Source of the DNA: Tieghemostelium lacteum
Lineage: Eukaryota; Evosea; Eumycetozoa; Dictyosteliales; Raperosteliaceae
NCBI GenBank assembly: GCA_001606155.1
Contig: LODT01000028.1
Location: forward strand, 124,001 to 188,000
Reading direction: 5' to 3'
Length of the DNA: 64,000 nucleotides
Part shown: one piece after another, positions 26,207 through 40,270 of the stretch
How the letters are laid out: every line of letters begins with the position of its first letter
Position numbering within the stretch: position 1 is the first letter of the stretch
The notes under the pieces: model-generated
What the model was told of the DNA's origin: nothing
The model's input: only the letters and a program-made list of their open reading frames with translations
Database searches by the model: none
Program-made: the position numbers and the translations under genes

Positions 26207-28111
26207 TGTCTATCTTATGTTTATTATAGTTTTATTAAAAATATTAGTGTAAGTTGTGAACTAGAAATACTATCAATTCTAAACTAAACTTTTAATTTAG
26301 TTAAAAAAATTAAATTAAAAAAAAAAAAAAGAGAAATTAAATATCCTGATTAGGAAAAATACCCCTCACATTGGAAAAAAAACTTTTTAAAGTTTTTATC
26401 TGAATACTAAATAACCATATCAATGAAAACATTAAAACATTTAACAAAGATTAAAATAAGATATCAAGGAAAACATAATAATATAAATTCTATTGTTTAA
26501 ATACAATCATAATGTGGTTAAATAATTTAAACCTCCTTTCAATTTAAATCATATGATACTGTAATGTTGAAATCAATCAATTATTGAAAAATCATATAAT
26601 GATAAATTAAATTTCTTTTAAAATCTCTTTTCATTGCCAAATCAAGAAATTTTATTTTTTTTTATTTAAATTTTATATTTTTTTTTTTGACAACGTACTC
26701 AAGTGCCGAAACACAACAATCTGAAAAAATGTAAAAGAAACTCCCCTTTTGCACTCAAAAATTCCCTCAAATTTATTTTTTTTTTCATTGAATTTCCCCT
26801 TTTAAATTAAATTGTTCTTCTCAATATAAAAAGAACTTTTTTTTTTTTAAATTAATATATTTTCTTCCCATCAACGTGTAAGTATCAAATTATCTAGATT
26901 TCATTGTATATAGGAATATTTCATTGTGTATTATTTTTTTTTTTTTGATTTTTTGATCAATTAATTACAATCATAGCAATGAATAATCAAATAGAAATTA
27001 AAACATCATAGGAAATCCATTAGACACTATGCGATTTATCATCACTCATATATGGAAATTTCATAATCAGTATTGGTATTATTTGTGTTTATTACACAAT
27101 AAATAATATTCACACCATCCCACACAAGACAAAAAAAATTAAAAAAATACCAAGCTTAAAAGTGTGTAATTGTGGGGGTTTTTTAATTAAATTCTCAACA
27201 ATAGAAAGATTATTGTGTGTGGGGTAAAGCAACAATCCAAAACACTGACTTTTGTCTGTAATTGTTAATTAAAAATGGGTGATATCATTTAGTGATTTGG
27301 TATGATGTGTAATTATTAGAGGAGACAGATTAATATTTGTTTAAAAATTTTAAATTTTTATTGAATATTCAATTTATATCAAAAATCACTCATTGCTAGT
27401 TTTATTATAACCAATATTTCATAAATTATTTATTTTGTTTCTAAATATTCCCAATTCCTAATAATCATTGAAATCAATCAACAACTACAAAAAAAAGAAA
27501 ATCAAATCATTAACATTTTAATTTTTTTTTTTACCATTTTAGTAGAAATTTTCACACTCAAATTTTTATTAAAATCATCATTTTAAATCATCAATTATTT
27601 TAAATTGTTAATTGTAAATTATAATTTTTTTTTTTAGTAGTTTTTTATGTTCAATACCCTCGTTTAAGTTTACAAATCCAAAGTACCTATTTACATTCAG
27701 TATATCAAATTTTTATCAATTTTTTTACATCAAATACATAAACACATTAGACAACCACAGATAAATTAGAATAATAGTAGAATCAAGAAAAATAAGTCAA
27801 GCACACTGATACACCACAGATAAAGAAATTTTAATTAAAAAGATCGATTAACAACTCAACATCACCTGTCACACACTCAACTCAGGATTGTTCGTTATTA
27901 TAATCAAATAACCCCACCACTAGTAAGAATCTATTCTAGAATATATCAGTGACACTCAAACACACCAACCGTGGGAATTGAAAATTTAATATAATTTTTA
28001 TAATAGTGTTCCAATCATTGTAGATATATATTATTTATATACTCAACACCCCTCCCCCACTAAATACAACCACACCACACCAAGACACACAAACAAAAAT
28101 ATCAAAACAGA
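26207..28111. promoter_or_regulatory. 1.9-kb gene-free region upstream of the GATA factor
   Basis: No open frame with coding character on either strand. The DNA is about 80% A/T with many A/T homopolymers. C/A-rich patches occur at about 27105-27130 and 27830-28100, the last probably being the leader of the GATA gene. The size is large for this compact genome, whose other gaps are mostly 0.1-0.9 kb. This suggests a complex developmental promoter. Confidence 0.5.
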
Positions 28112-30307
28112 ATGGGTGAAAATCATACAAATCATCCAACATTTCCATCTCTATTACATCAATTAAGTAATAGTAATCTAAACAACTCCGCTACTAGTAG
28201 TAATCAACAATTAAATAATAATCAAACCAATACAACAACAACAACAACAACAACATCAACAACAAATAATAATAATAATTCAAGTGAACAAAAAAATAAT
28301 TTAATTAGTAACATTACAAACAAAAATATATTGAAAATTCCTTTTGAATTAAATTTCGATCCTATTCACGAAACAGAAAAATCTGAATCTGTTTTAAATA
28401 ATTTCTCATCATTTGTACAACAACAACAACAATTAAATAATAATAATAATAATTCACATAGTAGTAATAATCTAAATTTAAATCCTATTAATCAACATCA
28501 TCAAAATAATATACACACACACCACCAACAAAATCAACAGATAAATAATTATAATAATCACCAAAATATAAATCACCAAAATAATAATAATCAACAACTG
28601 CTGAATAATAATAATTTTCAATCACAATCATCAGTAAATAACAATTTAAATTCTATAACTTCTACTTCTTCTTTCCCAAAAAAAGATAATTCTTCTTCTC
28701 CTAAAAAAAATAATGAAATTAGAAGAAAAGGTTATTGCTCCTCCAGTTAGAATTTGTGAATTTTGTGGTTCCTCAAATACTCCTACTTGGAGAAGAGGTC
28801 CATCAGGTATGTAATTAACAACAATTTTAATTAAATTTATTTAATTTATTTTTTTTTTTTTTTGGAAACTAATATTTATTTTTTTATAAAAACAGGAAAA
28901 GGATCATTATGTAATGCCTGTGGTATTAAATGGAGATTAAAAGGTAAAGATGGTGTATTTAAACCAGCATCAACACCAAAAGCACCAAGACAACCTAAAA
29001 ATCAAAATTTAAATGTACAAAATAATCAACCACAATCAACTATACAAATTAATCAACAACAAATTCAACAACGTCTAAATGAATACCAACAAAAACAAAA
29101 TATGCAACAACAACAGCAAATTCAGAAATTACAAAACCAACAGTATCAAAGTTCACTATATAATCAACAGAAGCTTGGTAAACCTTTACTTCCAAGTTTT
29201 TCTAGTTCTTCTTCCTCTTCACAGAACCAATCACTAGGTGGTGGATATACATTACCAAGCGACTTTTCACATGGTGTACCTAACCAATATTCACCAGTTG
29301 AACAGTATTCTTCTAGTTCCGCTAATAACTATTTGAATTCAATGTCAAATCAGTTATTACAACAGTCCAATAGAAAGAGAAAAGCTGATAAATTGATGGA
29401 GACCTTTGGAAATATTTCTTCCTCTTCTAGTACCTCTAGTTCATCTTCTTCCTCCTCTTCCTCTTCTAGTTCATCCTCTTCTTTAGGGTCATTAGTTGGT
29501 GGAATGGTGGATATGTCAAAAGGTTATTATTGTAAATATTGTGGTAAAACATGGGCACAAACTGATTTCAAAAACTCACAACAATTTGGAGCTCACTGTT
29601 CTAACTGTTCTAGAAAACCAAGAGAGGAATTAGACAATATAGTGAGATTAAACAAATTAAATGGAAGTAAAAAGAAATTATTTGGAATTGGTCAATTACC
29701 ATCTGGAAGTGGAATGACTGGTGCTAGTAATAGTGCTAGTTCATCAATACCATTGGGTTTACAAAATGCTCCTCTTCTCAGTAGACTTATTCATGTAGTT
29801 GAAAATCAACTATTAGAGCCAAACGAAGTAAACTCTCTACATGATGACATTGACGCAATGAAACAAGATCTAGTTCAGAGAAAGAAACGTAGAATGAACC
29901 AATTCAATGAAATCACAATGAAATTGAATTTGGAAAACCAACAAATGAAACAAACCATTGAGAACAATCTCAAGAGCCGAGAAACCATGACCAAATCCTT
30001 TATTGACAGTTTGAAATCTGAAGTAGAAAAAAGACTCAGCCAAAAAGAACTCTCTTACTTCCCTGAAACTATTCATACTGTACCATTTTCTGTCCCATTT
30101 TCGAAGTTATCTGCCTCAGGCAACAATAACAAAATTACCAATATAACAAACAAAAATTCACCTATTCATCTCAGTACAAAGAATGCAATGATACCTCTCA
30201 GTCCTGAACTCATTCATTCTCCTCATCATTCCTCCATGAAATATATAGATGAACAGGGTAAACATTTTTCAATAGATATGCCCTCCATTGTACAGACTAA
30301 ATCTTAA
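28112..30307 (+). CDS. GATA zinc-finger transcription factor (frame break in exon 1)
   Basis: Exon 1 is 28112..28806 and exon 2 is 28896..30307, with an 89-nt intron in the finger loop. The first about 205 residues are Asn/Gln/Ser/Thr-rich. The finger is C-x2-C-x18-C-x2-C ([24 protein letters not shown]). The frame that opens at 28112 ends in a stop at 28748, while the finger reads from the next frame (codon phase of 28731). One base too many, most likely in the eight-A run at 28703-28710 or the seven-A run at 28678-28684, would explain it. Exon 2 adds Gln/Ser-rich stretches, a second cysteine module (CKYC...CSNC, nt 29531-29608) with the same 18-residue spacing, and a basic helical region (about nt 29845-30050). 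Confidence 0.75.
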
Positions 30308-30453
30308 TAAATTATTATTCACACTTTTCTAATATTATTATTATATATTTTAATTTACCAAATAAGTAAAGTCTCAAAATTATCTTTAACCCCAAATCTT
30401 CACATATTTTGAATTTTTTTTCTTTCTTTTTCATATTTAACAATTTCTATATT

Positions 30454-33400
30454 ATGTCCTTGTTTGATTCATCAGATGATGAATCAGACTATTACCTTAA
30501 TTATAGTGATTATGATAGTGATGGTGATAGATATATAGTAGTATCTAGAACCAATCCAATCGCAACAACAACAACAGAAAATCGAGTTAAACATGATTAC
30601 AAAGATTTGGACACCCTTTATCAGAATTTAAAAGAGTATGCCTTTGGAAGTTTTCCTTGGAGAAATGAACCACAATTGTTCAATGAAACTGTATTTAGAG
30701 ACTTTTTGGCATACTCTACCAACTACTTTAGTACAATGATTGAGGAAATACCATCATGTTATCCAAATAAATTCAGTTACAGAGAACTGTTAAATGGATA
30801 TGAGCGGTCTAAAGATCCTGTAATTTTGTTAACTAGTCTCTTTAAAGAGGAGATGACAAAAATTGACCAAAAACAGTACTACAAAGGTATACATTACAGA
30901 AATGGTGCATTAGCTCATATTCTTAAATATTACAAAGATGGTACACTTCTCTATGAGATATTTGACTATATCTTTAGAACAAAACTCTTTCAAGATAGAT
31001 CACTAATCACTTATAAAAGTGAACTTTTACCAATATCTTCTATTATTGATGTAAGTTGTTATAAAATATATGTATATAATATATGTATTAATTAATTAAT
31101 TTTAATTTTAGTCAATATCTACTATTAAAGAGGCAAAGAAATCAGTTGAAAAGGTTTATAATACTATAATGGCAATCATTGAGAATGTATATCCAGATGC
31201 ACAGGTTAAGACCAAAGCTACTAAAAAGAATACTACATGGACAAATAGTACTATTCAGGATGATAAAAAGAAAAAAGAAAAACCATACAAAGCAATAGAC
31301 TTCTCATTGGATTTCATTGAGAGTATTCTGAAATTGATTGCAGATGATAGTAAAGCATCTGTTAATATCAGTACTTTTGTTACATTTATATGTCAGAGAG
31401 TTCTACCTACAATTAGTAGTGAATTACTAGAGACTCTCAGAGAGAAGTTAATGAAAGTAATTCCCATTATATTCAAGTACTCTACTGGTATACCAGATGG
31501 TGAACATCGATCTATTGGATACAAGAATCTCAGTGTTTTTAAAGATAGATTTGGTAAACAGTTTATTGAGGAACACTCTTTTCAGTACTTTTTGTCCTGG
31601 GTAGAGAGACAGTCTAAACCTTTAGATTATATTTTTGCAGCCTATTCAGCATCGGTATTGGATGCTATTGGTGTTGACAGTCCAGTGATTAGTAAAAACA
31701 TTGAAGTTATCTATGATACAATGTGTGCATTTTATACTTTTCCAAAATTGAAGTTGACTACACTGTTAACTATGAATACCTTCTTTGCACCAATTATAAA
31801 GAGGTATCAGAAGCTATCTGATACCAATGCAGCTATGATTTACAAGGGGCTGAGTATATACATTCCCAATAACTTTACATTACATGTATTGTACATGTTA
31901 GAAGTTTTGGCAATAACCAATCCACTGTTTATTAAGGATCATTTAGGTGAAATATTCCTGAGACTCAATCCAAATTTGAAAAGACCTGGGGCCTCTCATC
32001 TGTTGGGTACTATTCTAGTGGCTTTAGATGACCATTTCAGAAGCCATCCAAAATTTCAAGAATTCTATCAAGCTATTCAAAAGAGCTACGCAAATGAACC
32101 AACTGGAAATTTCTATTTGGAGGCGTTGGTAAAGTTTAATAGAGAACCTGCTTCACTCTTAAAATTCACTTCATGTAGTGGACGTAGATATTTCTGGGAG
32201 GAAGCTTATCAAAATTCTAAACAGCATTTCTATCTCTATGAAAAGTTAAAGGAGCTACCTGATAAAGATATCACTAAAGAGGAGAAAACCAAAATCTTTG
32301 AAATTTTTAAATTTGGATTTACTGAATTGTTAAAGGTTCCTGAACACTTGAATCCAGATAAACTAATTCTACAGTATGCCAAAACTAAAAAAGAGATACT
32401 CCAAACACTCAGTTATGCTGCACTTGAAAATCTATTCATACAATTGGCACCTCAATATGCTCAATCTGAACTTGGTAAAGAATGTGTTAATATCCTTCTA
32501 GATAATTTATTAAAACCTTCAAACCCTCAATCAGAGCCAAATTATTCTCAAGCCAGAACTTATCTTTCACAATTGACAAGATACATGAATGTCGATACAA
32601 AAGTAAAGACATTATTGGAGAATGATAAACTTCTCTTCGTATCCAAAGAATTTGAATCACAACTTCCAACAGTAGCTAGATTGTTTGTTTCTTTAAATGA
32701 TTTTCCACAATATTTTCTATCCTTTTTGGAGAAACAAGATTACTACTCTGACAGAACTTTTGTATTTCTAACCAAGTTGGTTAAATACATTATGATAAAG
32801 AATCCAAATATGATCCGTTCTTTTGATAATGTAAATCCCAGTTCGTACTTTTCAATTTTGTTTGAAAAGTCTCTATCGAATGATTATAGATCTATTGTAA
32901 ATTCTGTTCAGTGTTTTAAATACTGTACTGACTATAAATTACCAAAGAAAATCATTGACAATTTATTGAAACAGTTTAAAGTCTCTGGAACTATTGTAAA
33001 AAAGATGGTTGTTAAAAAGATCAAGAAACATAATATTGCAGCACTGTCATTTATGCTAGATGAATATTACTTAAAGTTTAGAGTGGAAGAGGAATCTGAA
33101 AGGACTGGTTCCTATGTCCCCAACACCATTCTCCAGAATATCCTAAGATTCATATACATAGATAAATCAGTTGAATTCAGAGAACTATTTCATATGGCAT
33201 TGATATCAAAGAGTTTCTTGTTAGAATCAAAGAAACTTCTGTCCAAGATGAGAACTGTTAGAATGACAATCAGAGATACCATTTCAACAGACCCACTATC
33301 AATGTTCCCAGAGGATATCTATCACATGAATTACTCTGATTTACAGTTTATACCATGGAAGAAAGCTGTTGAGAGATTCTTCACTCTACCATCACTACAC

Positions 33401-34267
33401 ATTGACCAACCATTCTACTATAGAGTAACTTCGAATCTTGATGTACTAACTCATCTGGAGATAACTCAGAGAGTTCATGAAAATCAACATCCAAATATTC
33501 CTTTTCTTGGATATCAGCAAATGTTTAAATTCACCAGTAATCTAATAACTCTGAAATTTAGAATACTGACAATCTGGGATGAAAAGGTTGAGTCATGTTT
33601 TACAACTCTATTGGAAAAAAACAAAAATCTAAAACTGGTCAAAATTTACCTAAAACAATTCAATTATGATAAAACTAATATGTTACCTCTATTTGAATTG
33701 CTAAAAAAACATCAGGTTACAATGGAATCTGAAAAAAAACCATTCATCTTCAAACTAATTCTAGATGGTTGTGTTCCTCAAACACCCATTCTTGCAAAGT
33801 ACTGCGAATTCATTTACAGAATTAATTCCACTTCATCATATGATTTTGAATCACTTTCAAACCAAGACACAACCGATTTTATCAGATTAGAGAAACTCAA
33901 ATGTAATCCAATTTCATCAGATAGATTTAATTTCCTAATGGCTCCACATTTGAAGTATCTTACTTTTTTTGTCAAGAGTGATGACCCATTTTCAGCAGTC
34001 AAGGAATTCATCAAATATTTTAGTTCCACCATTACCACTCTAAAAGTTTTAAATGAAAAAGCTTACAAGGGTACTAGTACTTTTGATAAACCTGGTAAAC
34101 TAAAATCCTTCTTTAATGATTTACCACAAAATATCCAGAAGGTTATTGTTTGTCGTACAAATGGTGCCTCTACTGTTTCTCCAAACTTGGATTTGACTTC
34201 AATCAAAAATGGATTTGTTCTAATAAATGAACAAAACAGAACTATCTTTAGAAGAATAAACAATTAA
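30454..34267 (+). CDS. Large protein of unknown function
   Basis: Exons 30454..31050 and 31112..34267 (1250 aa), phase 0 intron. The start is the ATG before SLFDSSDDESDYY, an acidic N-terminus. I recognise no catalytic motif, signal peptide or membrane segment. Residues of about 60-900 are predicted, by composition, to be an all-helical repeat scaffold (regular Leu/Phe spacing, e.g. FPKLKLTTLLTMNTFFAPII), and the last 250 residues show leucine-rich segments such as LKYLTFFVKS and NLITLKFRIL. Dictyostelid genomes carry families of large leucine-rich proteins of this look, but none is named here with confidence. Even amino-acid use and length show that it is a real gene. Confidence 0.7.
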
Positions 34268-34318
34268 TTGATTAAAACAAAAATATTATTAAAACACATA
34301 ACCATTTATTTATTTAGT

Positions 34319-37300
34319 TTACTGATTAAAATTATTTAATTTTTTACCAATTTTAGCTACTAGTTTTTGTTGTTGTTTCTTTTTATAAATATAATAGGTT
34401 ATGGATACAATTGCAATAATTCCAAAAGCAATGGAGCCAATTATAATTCCTGCCAACTGAGATTTTGTTAAAGAGTTTTTGGAGTTTTGTGGACATAGTG
34501 AATTCTCCTTGTCAGTTGCTTCAGTGAAATCGATCAAAACTGAAAAGTCAGGATCTAATTTAACAGATTTACTGTAGTTTGGAATATTAATTCCTATTCT
34601 TGATATAGAATTGGTACTTGATGATTCATTGTTATAGAATATATTCTGAATGGATCTTACACGGTTATCTACTATACCTCTTTTTATGAATCTTGCATAG
34701 AGGGAGTTACTGTCAATTTGTAATTTAACATAGTCACTATTGGTATCTTTTGATGTACCTGTTTCTTGGTAGGTGCATGTATCCGTAGAACTAGATTCGA
34801 TAGATGCTGACATTATCAGTTGAAGATAGTTCAAATCTGAAGAGAATTTATATGGTGTTATATCAATATTATATTTAATAGATGATGGTAATATATTTAA
34901 TAACTGGTTGGCAAATATCAATGTAGTTTCTTCACTGAAATATTGTAAAGTTACAGTTACATTCGTTATAACACCATTATTGGAAATATTAGTTGCATAT
35001 TGGTACTCTTGAACAGTTGTCTGAGTTACATTAGTAAATATCCATTTTGTAAATGGGTGTTCTTGAATTGGATTATTATTAATATCCATTTCTATAATTG
35101 ATAAAATGGATATTAATGTCTTTAGAGTCACAGTTTTACCATCGGGCAGAGTTGAATTGAAATTATTATCAATATCAGGATCAGTAGTGTTAATATTTGG
35201 TATAGGAACATTGATAACTTGTGATAGGCAATCTGAACCAATCCAAGGTGATATACATTGACAAACAGATCCAACACAAACTCCATTAGAAGGACCACCA
35301 CACTGAGGAGCACCAGGACATTTTATAGTAGGATTAGTAGGTATTGGTGATATTGGAGGTATATATCCAGTAGGAATAGTATAGGTATTAGATCTAATAC
35401 CATTATTAATAACTGTAACATTAAAGTCAGCTTGTTTTTCCAAAATGTTATCAATGACTGCCATGACATGATAGAGACTGGATGTACTATAATTGAACTT
35501 TAGATCCTTGTATTGAACTTCCACAATAGTTTTAGTTTTATCTTGACCAAAGTTTCTACCAAATAGTGTTAATAGTCCACCTTGTGATGTCATTTTTGAA
35601 GCATTTGTAATGGTTGGATTATTTGAAAATGTAACATTCATAAATTCTGCATAAAATCCACCTGATCCCATAATATTCAAAGAAGTATCTGAAAAACCAT
35701 GAATTGCAAATAGAATTTTTTTTGAATCAGATGGAAACCCAAAACCAAATGGTAGATTGAAATCACACTGGAAGAATGATTCTGATCCTGATGTATTTAT
35801 AAAAGTGGATACTGCTGTATGGTACATTAAATTCTCAGCATTTGCCAAACAATATGGTAAATGGTTTTGGTAGATCTCTTCACCCTCAGTCACAGAAAAT
35901 AGTAATGATACCAATCTATTTTCAGAACCAGTGTCAACAGTAGCTACTGATGTTGAAATAGATGATAAAGCTGGAAAATTATTATCACCAGGTGTGTCAC
36001 ATAAAAGTACAGTTGAATTTATAGAATCTAGAATTTTCATAAATGGTGAAATTAATTCACTGTTTCCTCTTGAATAAGTAGAATATGCTTCGTTAACGTC
36101 ATATAATTCTACAAAATCAAATGAAAACGTTTGAGTTACACAATTGGATGTCATAGGTAAAGCTAATCTATAAACATCCAATGTAGCATTTTTACCAACA
36201 CTAGATAATGTAAAATTAAATCTGTATCCATCAAGATTACTTTTAACAGAAATAAAACCTCTATCAAATCCAGTTTCATCTTCAATAGTTATATCAAATC
36301 CAAAATAAGAACTATTACTAAATTCAATAATGGATGTTATCAATGGTGGTAATCTATCACAATCTTTAATATAATGATAGTAGAGATAATTTTAGTATAA
36401 CCTATATGTTTGAGATATTGTTGTGGTATTAAATACTAACTTTGCGAATAGACTGTTAGGTTTGATGTTGGATACAATTGATTTAATAATGGTGAGTATA
36501 TAACATGTGCAGGATATGTTATTATATAATAAACAGGTCCTGATAGTAATCTAGATGGTAAATAGAAATCTATTTCAGTTTGTTGAAGTTCTTCATTCCA
36601 ATCACCAACAAAGTATCTATTAATTTGGTTTATATCATTAGAGAAGAATAAACAAACTGAGATATCTGGTTTTGGTGATTTGAATTTAATAATCATAGTA
36701 TTGTTTTTAGGTGATGTTGATACATCCATTAAATAACCATTTTTAAATGAAATTGAAGTAATATCACTTTTCTCTTGGTATTTAACTATATAGTAAAAAT
36801 TTCTAAGTTAGAAATCTATTTAATTTTGAGATCAAAAATAGGTATACATACGATTTGTATAATCATAGAGATAGTTTGGTAAATAATTAGAATTTAAATA
36901 TTGGTAAGTAGCTTTTCTTCCATAGTGATCTTCAACTGAAACTCTAAGATCTCCACCAGCCATCTCAAATCTATATGTAATTAGTTTTTGGAAAGTGCCA
37001 TTTCTTATATTACCATTTGCCAAATCCCAACTATTCAATTCATAATACCTATATGTTGGATTTGAGGCTGGGTGTAAATATATTCTTTTAATACCAGATA
37101 CATCATCAATAGCCGTAGCAGTAACTATCATTGATCTAGAATTTATACGAGTATATTGTATATCAAATAAAGCTGGTGGATTATTATCTAATTGTTTATG
37201 GTCAAAGTTAGTATCAAACTATAAATTTAGTAGTAGTTAACATACCAGTTATTGAAATGTTATTATTATATATTGAGTTTCCATTTAAAAATATTTCAGT

Positions 37301-38633
37301 TCCATAGGAATTTGGTACTAAAAGAATATAATTCATAGTTACTTGTGGTAGTGTTATTGGTTTAGCATATCTATAAGCAAAGGGATAGTAATTTGGATAT
37401 TCTGATACAAATAAATTCTGACCAAAATTCATTGGAGATGAAAAGGGATTTTCAACTTGTCCATTGACATCGATTGATAGATAATCAATAGAAGATTCCG
37501 ATGTTGTAAAATTGGTATATAGTGTACTTGGTGCTACATAAGTTGCTGTTTAAAAATAGTTTTAGTATATATTTAAAAGTCATTTAATGTAAAGTAACAT
37601 ACTTGATACTGTAAAATTAGGTAAAGATATAACACCTGGTGTAGTAGGATAATAGCCGTTAAAGTAAATTAACTGTGGGGAAACAACTTTTGACTCTACT
37701 AGACTAAATGTTGAAATTAACTTTAGATTTCCAGGTGATCCTCCTACTACGTAATTTAAAGGACTGAGTCCAGTTGCAGATATAAAGGAGTATCCATGGT
37801 AGTTGCTAGCTGAAAAAGTTACATAGTAATTTGTTTTACTCGGTAACTCTGGAACTGATGGATAGATCTGATAAGTTGGTGCTGAAATAAATTCAACAGG
37901 TACAAAAGATGAAAATATAACTGAAAATCTAGTATTGAGGTTTTCTATACCATTAACTGTCAATGATGGTGCGAGTTGTAATGCATCCAATGTCTTACAA
38001 ATTAAACATAGAGTATTGTTAACTGTTTGTGAATTACAATAATAACCAGAGCCAGTGGTTATAACTAAATTATAATATAATCTTTTAGTGATATTCAATG
38101 GAATTACTGCATATCCAGCACCAGTCTTGAATAAATAACTTGCATCAAAACCACCATCTGATTCGTTAACTATTTTTGTAGTTCTAAAATATAAAAGTTA
38201 GATCTACAAATTATAAAAATAAGATGTTAAGTATACATACGGTGACATAATTTCACATGGAATTTGTAAAAACTCATAGATATCATATCTACTTCCATTG
38301 GAACTGATAAAAGTTATATTAAAATCATTGTTTCCTTCAGGTAATGGATTAATGTAAACTTGATATAGAAATTCGAAGCTTCTGTCACCAGCTATTACAG
38401 AAACAAAAGAGGTTGCATTAACTGATGTAACCTCAAAATTTTGAAGACCTAGACCAGTGAGATCCTTAGTATGAAGGTAAAAATATACTAAACATCCATC
38501 TGTAATACCATAAACATTGTTTTCAAGTGGGTGTGTGAGATCTGTGGTTTCAAATAAATGAGTATTTAAACTTCTACCATCAATCCTAGATATCAATAAA
38601 AATAAAAAAATAAAAAAATGATATGTGTTTTCA
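34319..38633 (-). CDS. ComC-like TIG/EGF transmembrane surface protein
   Basis: Six exons: about 38633..38241, 38183..37603, 37545..37246, 37187..36852, 36785..36441 and 36363..34319; introns are 57-77 nt and all phases agree (about 1330 aa). The extracellular part has repeated beta-sandwich segments, an IPT/TIG-like unit (GGLLTLFGRNFGQDKTKTIVEV) and an EGF module (CGGPSNGVCVGSVCQCISPW). Near the C-terminus are a transmembrane helix (AGIIIGSIAFGIIAIVSITYY) and a short basic tail. It resembles ComC-type cell-communication glycoproteins of Dictyostelium. The likely ATG at 38631-38633 starts a signal peptide, but is one base out of frame with the rest across runs of T. Many N-x-S/T sites suit a glycosylated ectodomain. 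Confidence 0.75.
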
Positions 38634-38819
38634 TTGTTCTAATGAGACTATTAGATCTCTTTGTATTCTTTAGTTTTTTTTTTTTATGTTATATATTAAA
38701 ATCAAATAATTTTATGAAATACTGGATATTTTAAATATCATTAAAAGGTTTTCAAATTTTAAGAGTCATAAATGATCTCAACTTCAAAAAAAAATTGAAA
38801 GATTTCGAAATATAAGTTA

Positions 38820-40270
38820 AATAATTAAATTTATTTATACATCATCTTCATCTGAATCGGAATCAGAATATCGGCACCATTTATAACAAATTCAGCGATT
38901 GAACTTGATTCATCGACAATGGTGATTTCGTTTGTACCTTCAGGTACTTCTTGTCTGAAAATAAAATTGTTAAAATTTTCTTCTTCTTGTTCTTCATCTT
39001 CAGTTTCATTAGCTCCACTACATCTAGATTGAGATTCAGAAGTTGCAACTATCTTGATTGTTCCTCTTCAACCTTTGGAACATTTTGCTCTGAGACAGTA
39101 TCTTGAGTTGATTGAGATTGAGCCGAGGGCTATTAACAGAGACTGAAGGTGTCGGAATAGAGACCTCACCTTGAACAACAGTAGAAGTGACAGTTGATAC
39201 CTGTTCACCTGGGAAAACCAAAAGAGGTTTGTAAGGAGTCATATCAAGACATAGCTAGAGTTTGAGAGAGTTGATTCTTTCTGAAAATTAAAATTCTATT
39301 TTTTCTAATTCCAGAGGATTTTTTGAATCCTTTCCACACATCCTCAATATATTTGGTATGAGTTCAATTGGAGGGATTCAATACCAACTCTTTTGGTTTC
39401 TGTTGTTGTTTTAGAGCTAGTTGTTGTAATATTAGTTGTTCCATTTGTTGTTGTTGTTGTTGAAGTGCCTGTTGTAGAAGTATAACCTGTTGTTGTTGAA
39501 TATAAATAATAGGTTGAACCTGTGGAGTGGAGACTTATGTACATTGTTCCATTTGTTGTTGTTGTTGTTGTTGTATTTGAGTATTTAATAATACTGTTTG
39601 TAGTTGTTGTTGAATTCGTTATTTAATTGTTTTAAAGTTTGTTGTTCCTGTTAATTAACAATTATAATTTTTTCTTCTTCCTCTTGCTGTTCTTTAATTA
39701 GATCTTTTCGATTTGCAACTTCTTTGACTCATTGAGTCAATTTGGAGCTTTTGGGTGAATCTTCCAAATTTTTTAATTTCAACTCAGTTGATGCTCTTGT
39801 GGAATCCAGACAATTTGAGATATCAGAAACTAGAGTTTCAGTGGAAGTGATAGTGATATTGGTTATAGTGGCAGTATTTGCAGTGGTAGTCTATTCTTCT
39901 TCTTCGACATCAGAATATCATCAATAAGTGCACTGAATCTTGATTTAGTCTTGAACGGTACACCAGCAGATAGATGTAACCAGTATAGTTATTGGATGAC
40001 TACCATGGTGTTCAAAGGAAGATTTACTATAATTAATTTGATTCTTAACCTCTGTTGTAGATGTTGAACCAATTATAGTTGAAAACATTTTACAACTTAA
40101 TTCCAAATTTAGAGTTGATACTTTTTGGTTCAATCCTTTTACCAAAATACTTTTACCAACCAATTCCATTCTCAAACCCAAAATTAAATCTTCGAGACAT
40201 TGAATCTTCAGTATAACTTCTTCCAAATCTGAAGATTTCCTTTTAAATTTGCTAGAAGATCATTAATTGT
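38820..40270 (-). pseudogene. Decayed Gln/Thr-rich coding region of unknown origin
   Basis: The minus strand shows coding-like stretches between many interruptions: a segment with coiled-coil look (VILKIQCLEDLILGLRMEL, 40226 downward), a Thr-rich segment, several CAA/ACA triplet runs near 39400-39600, and an acidic stretch with SEQNVPKVEEEQ near 39060. G+C is higher than in true intergenic DNA. No catalytic motif or terminal repeats were found, so it may be an old host gene or a remnant of a mobile element. It looks clearly broken, with well over five interruptions. Confidence 0.4.

Noticed and set aside
32487-34263. Minus-strand frames opposite the 1250-residue gene
   Set aside because: Short, without introns or known motifs, and fully explained as antisense of a long coding exon.
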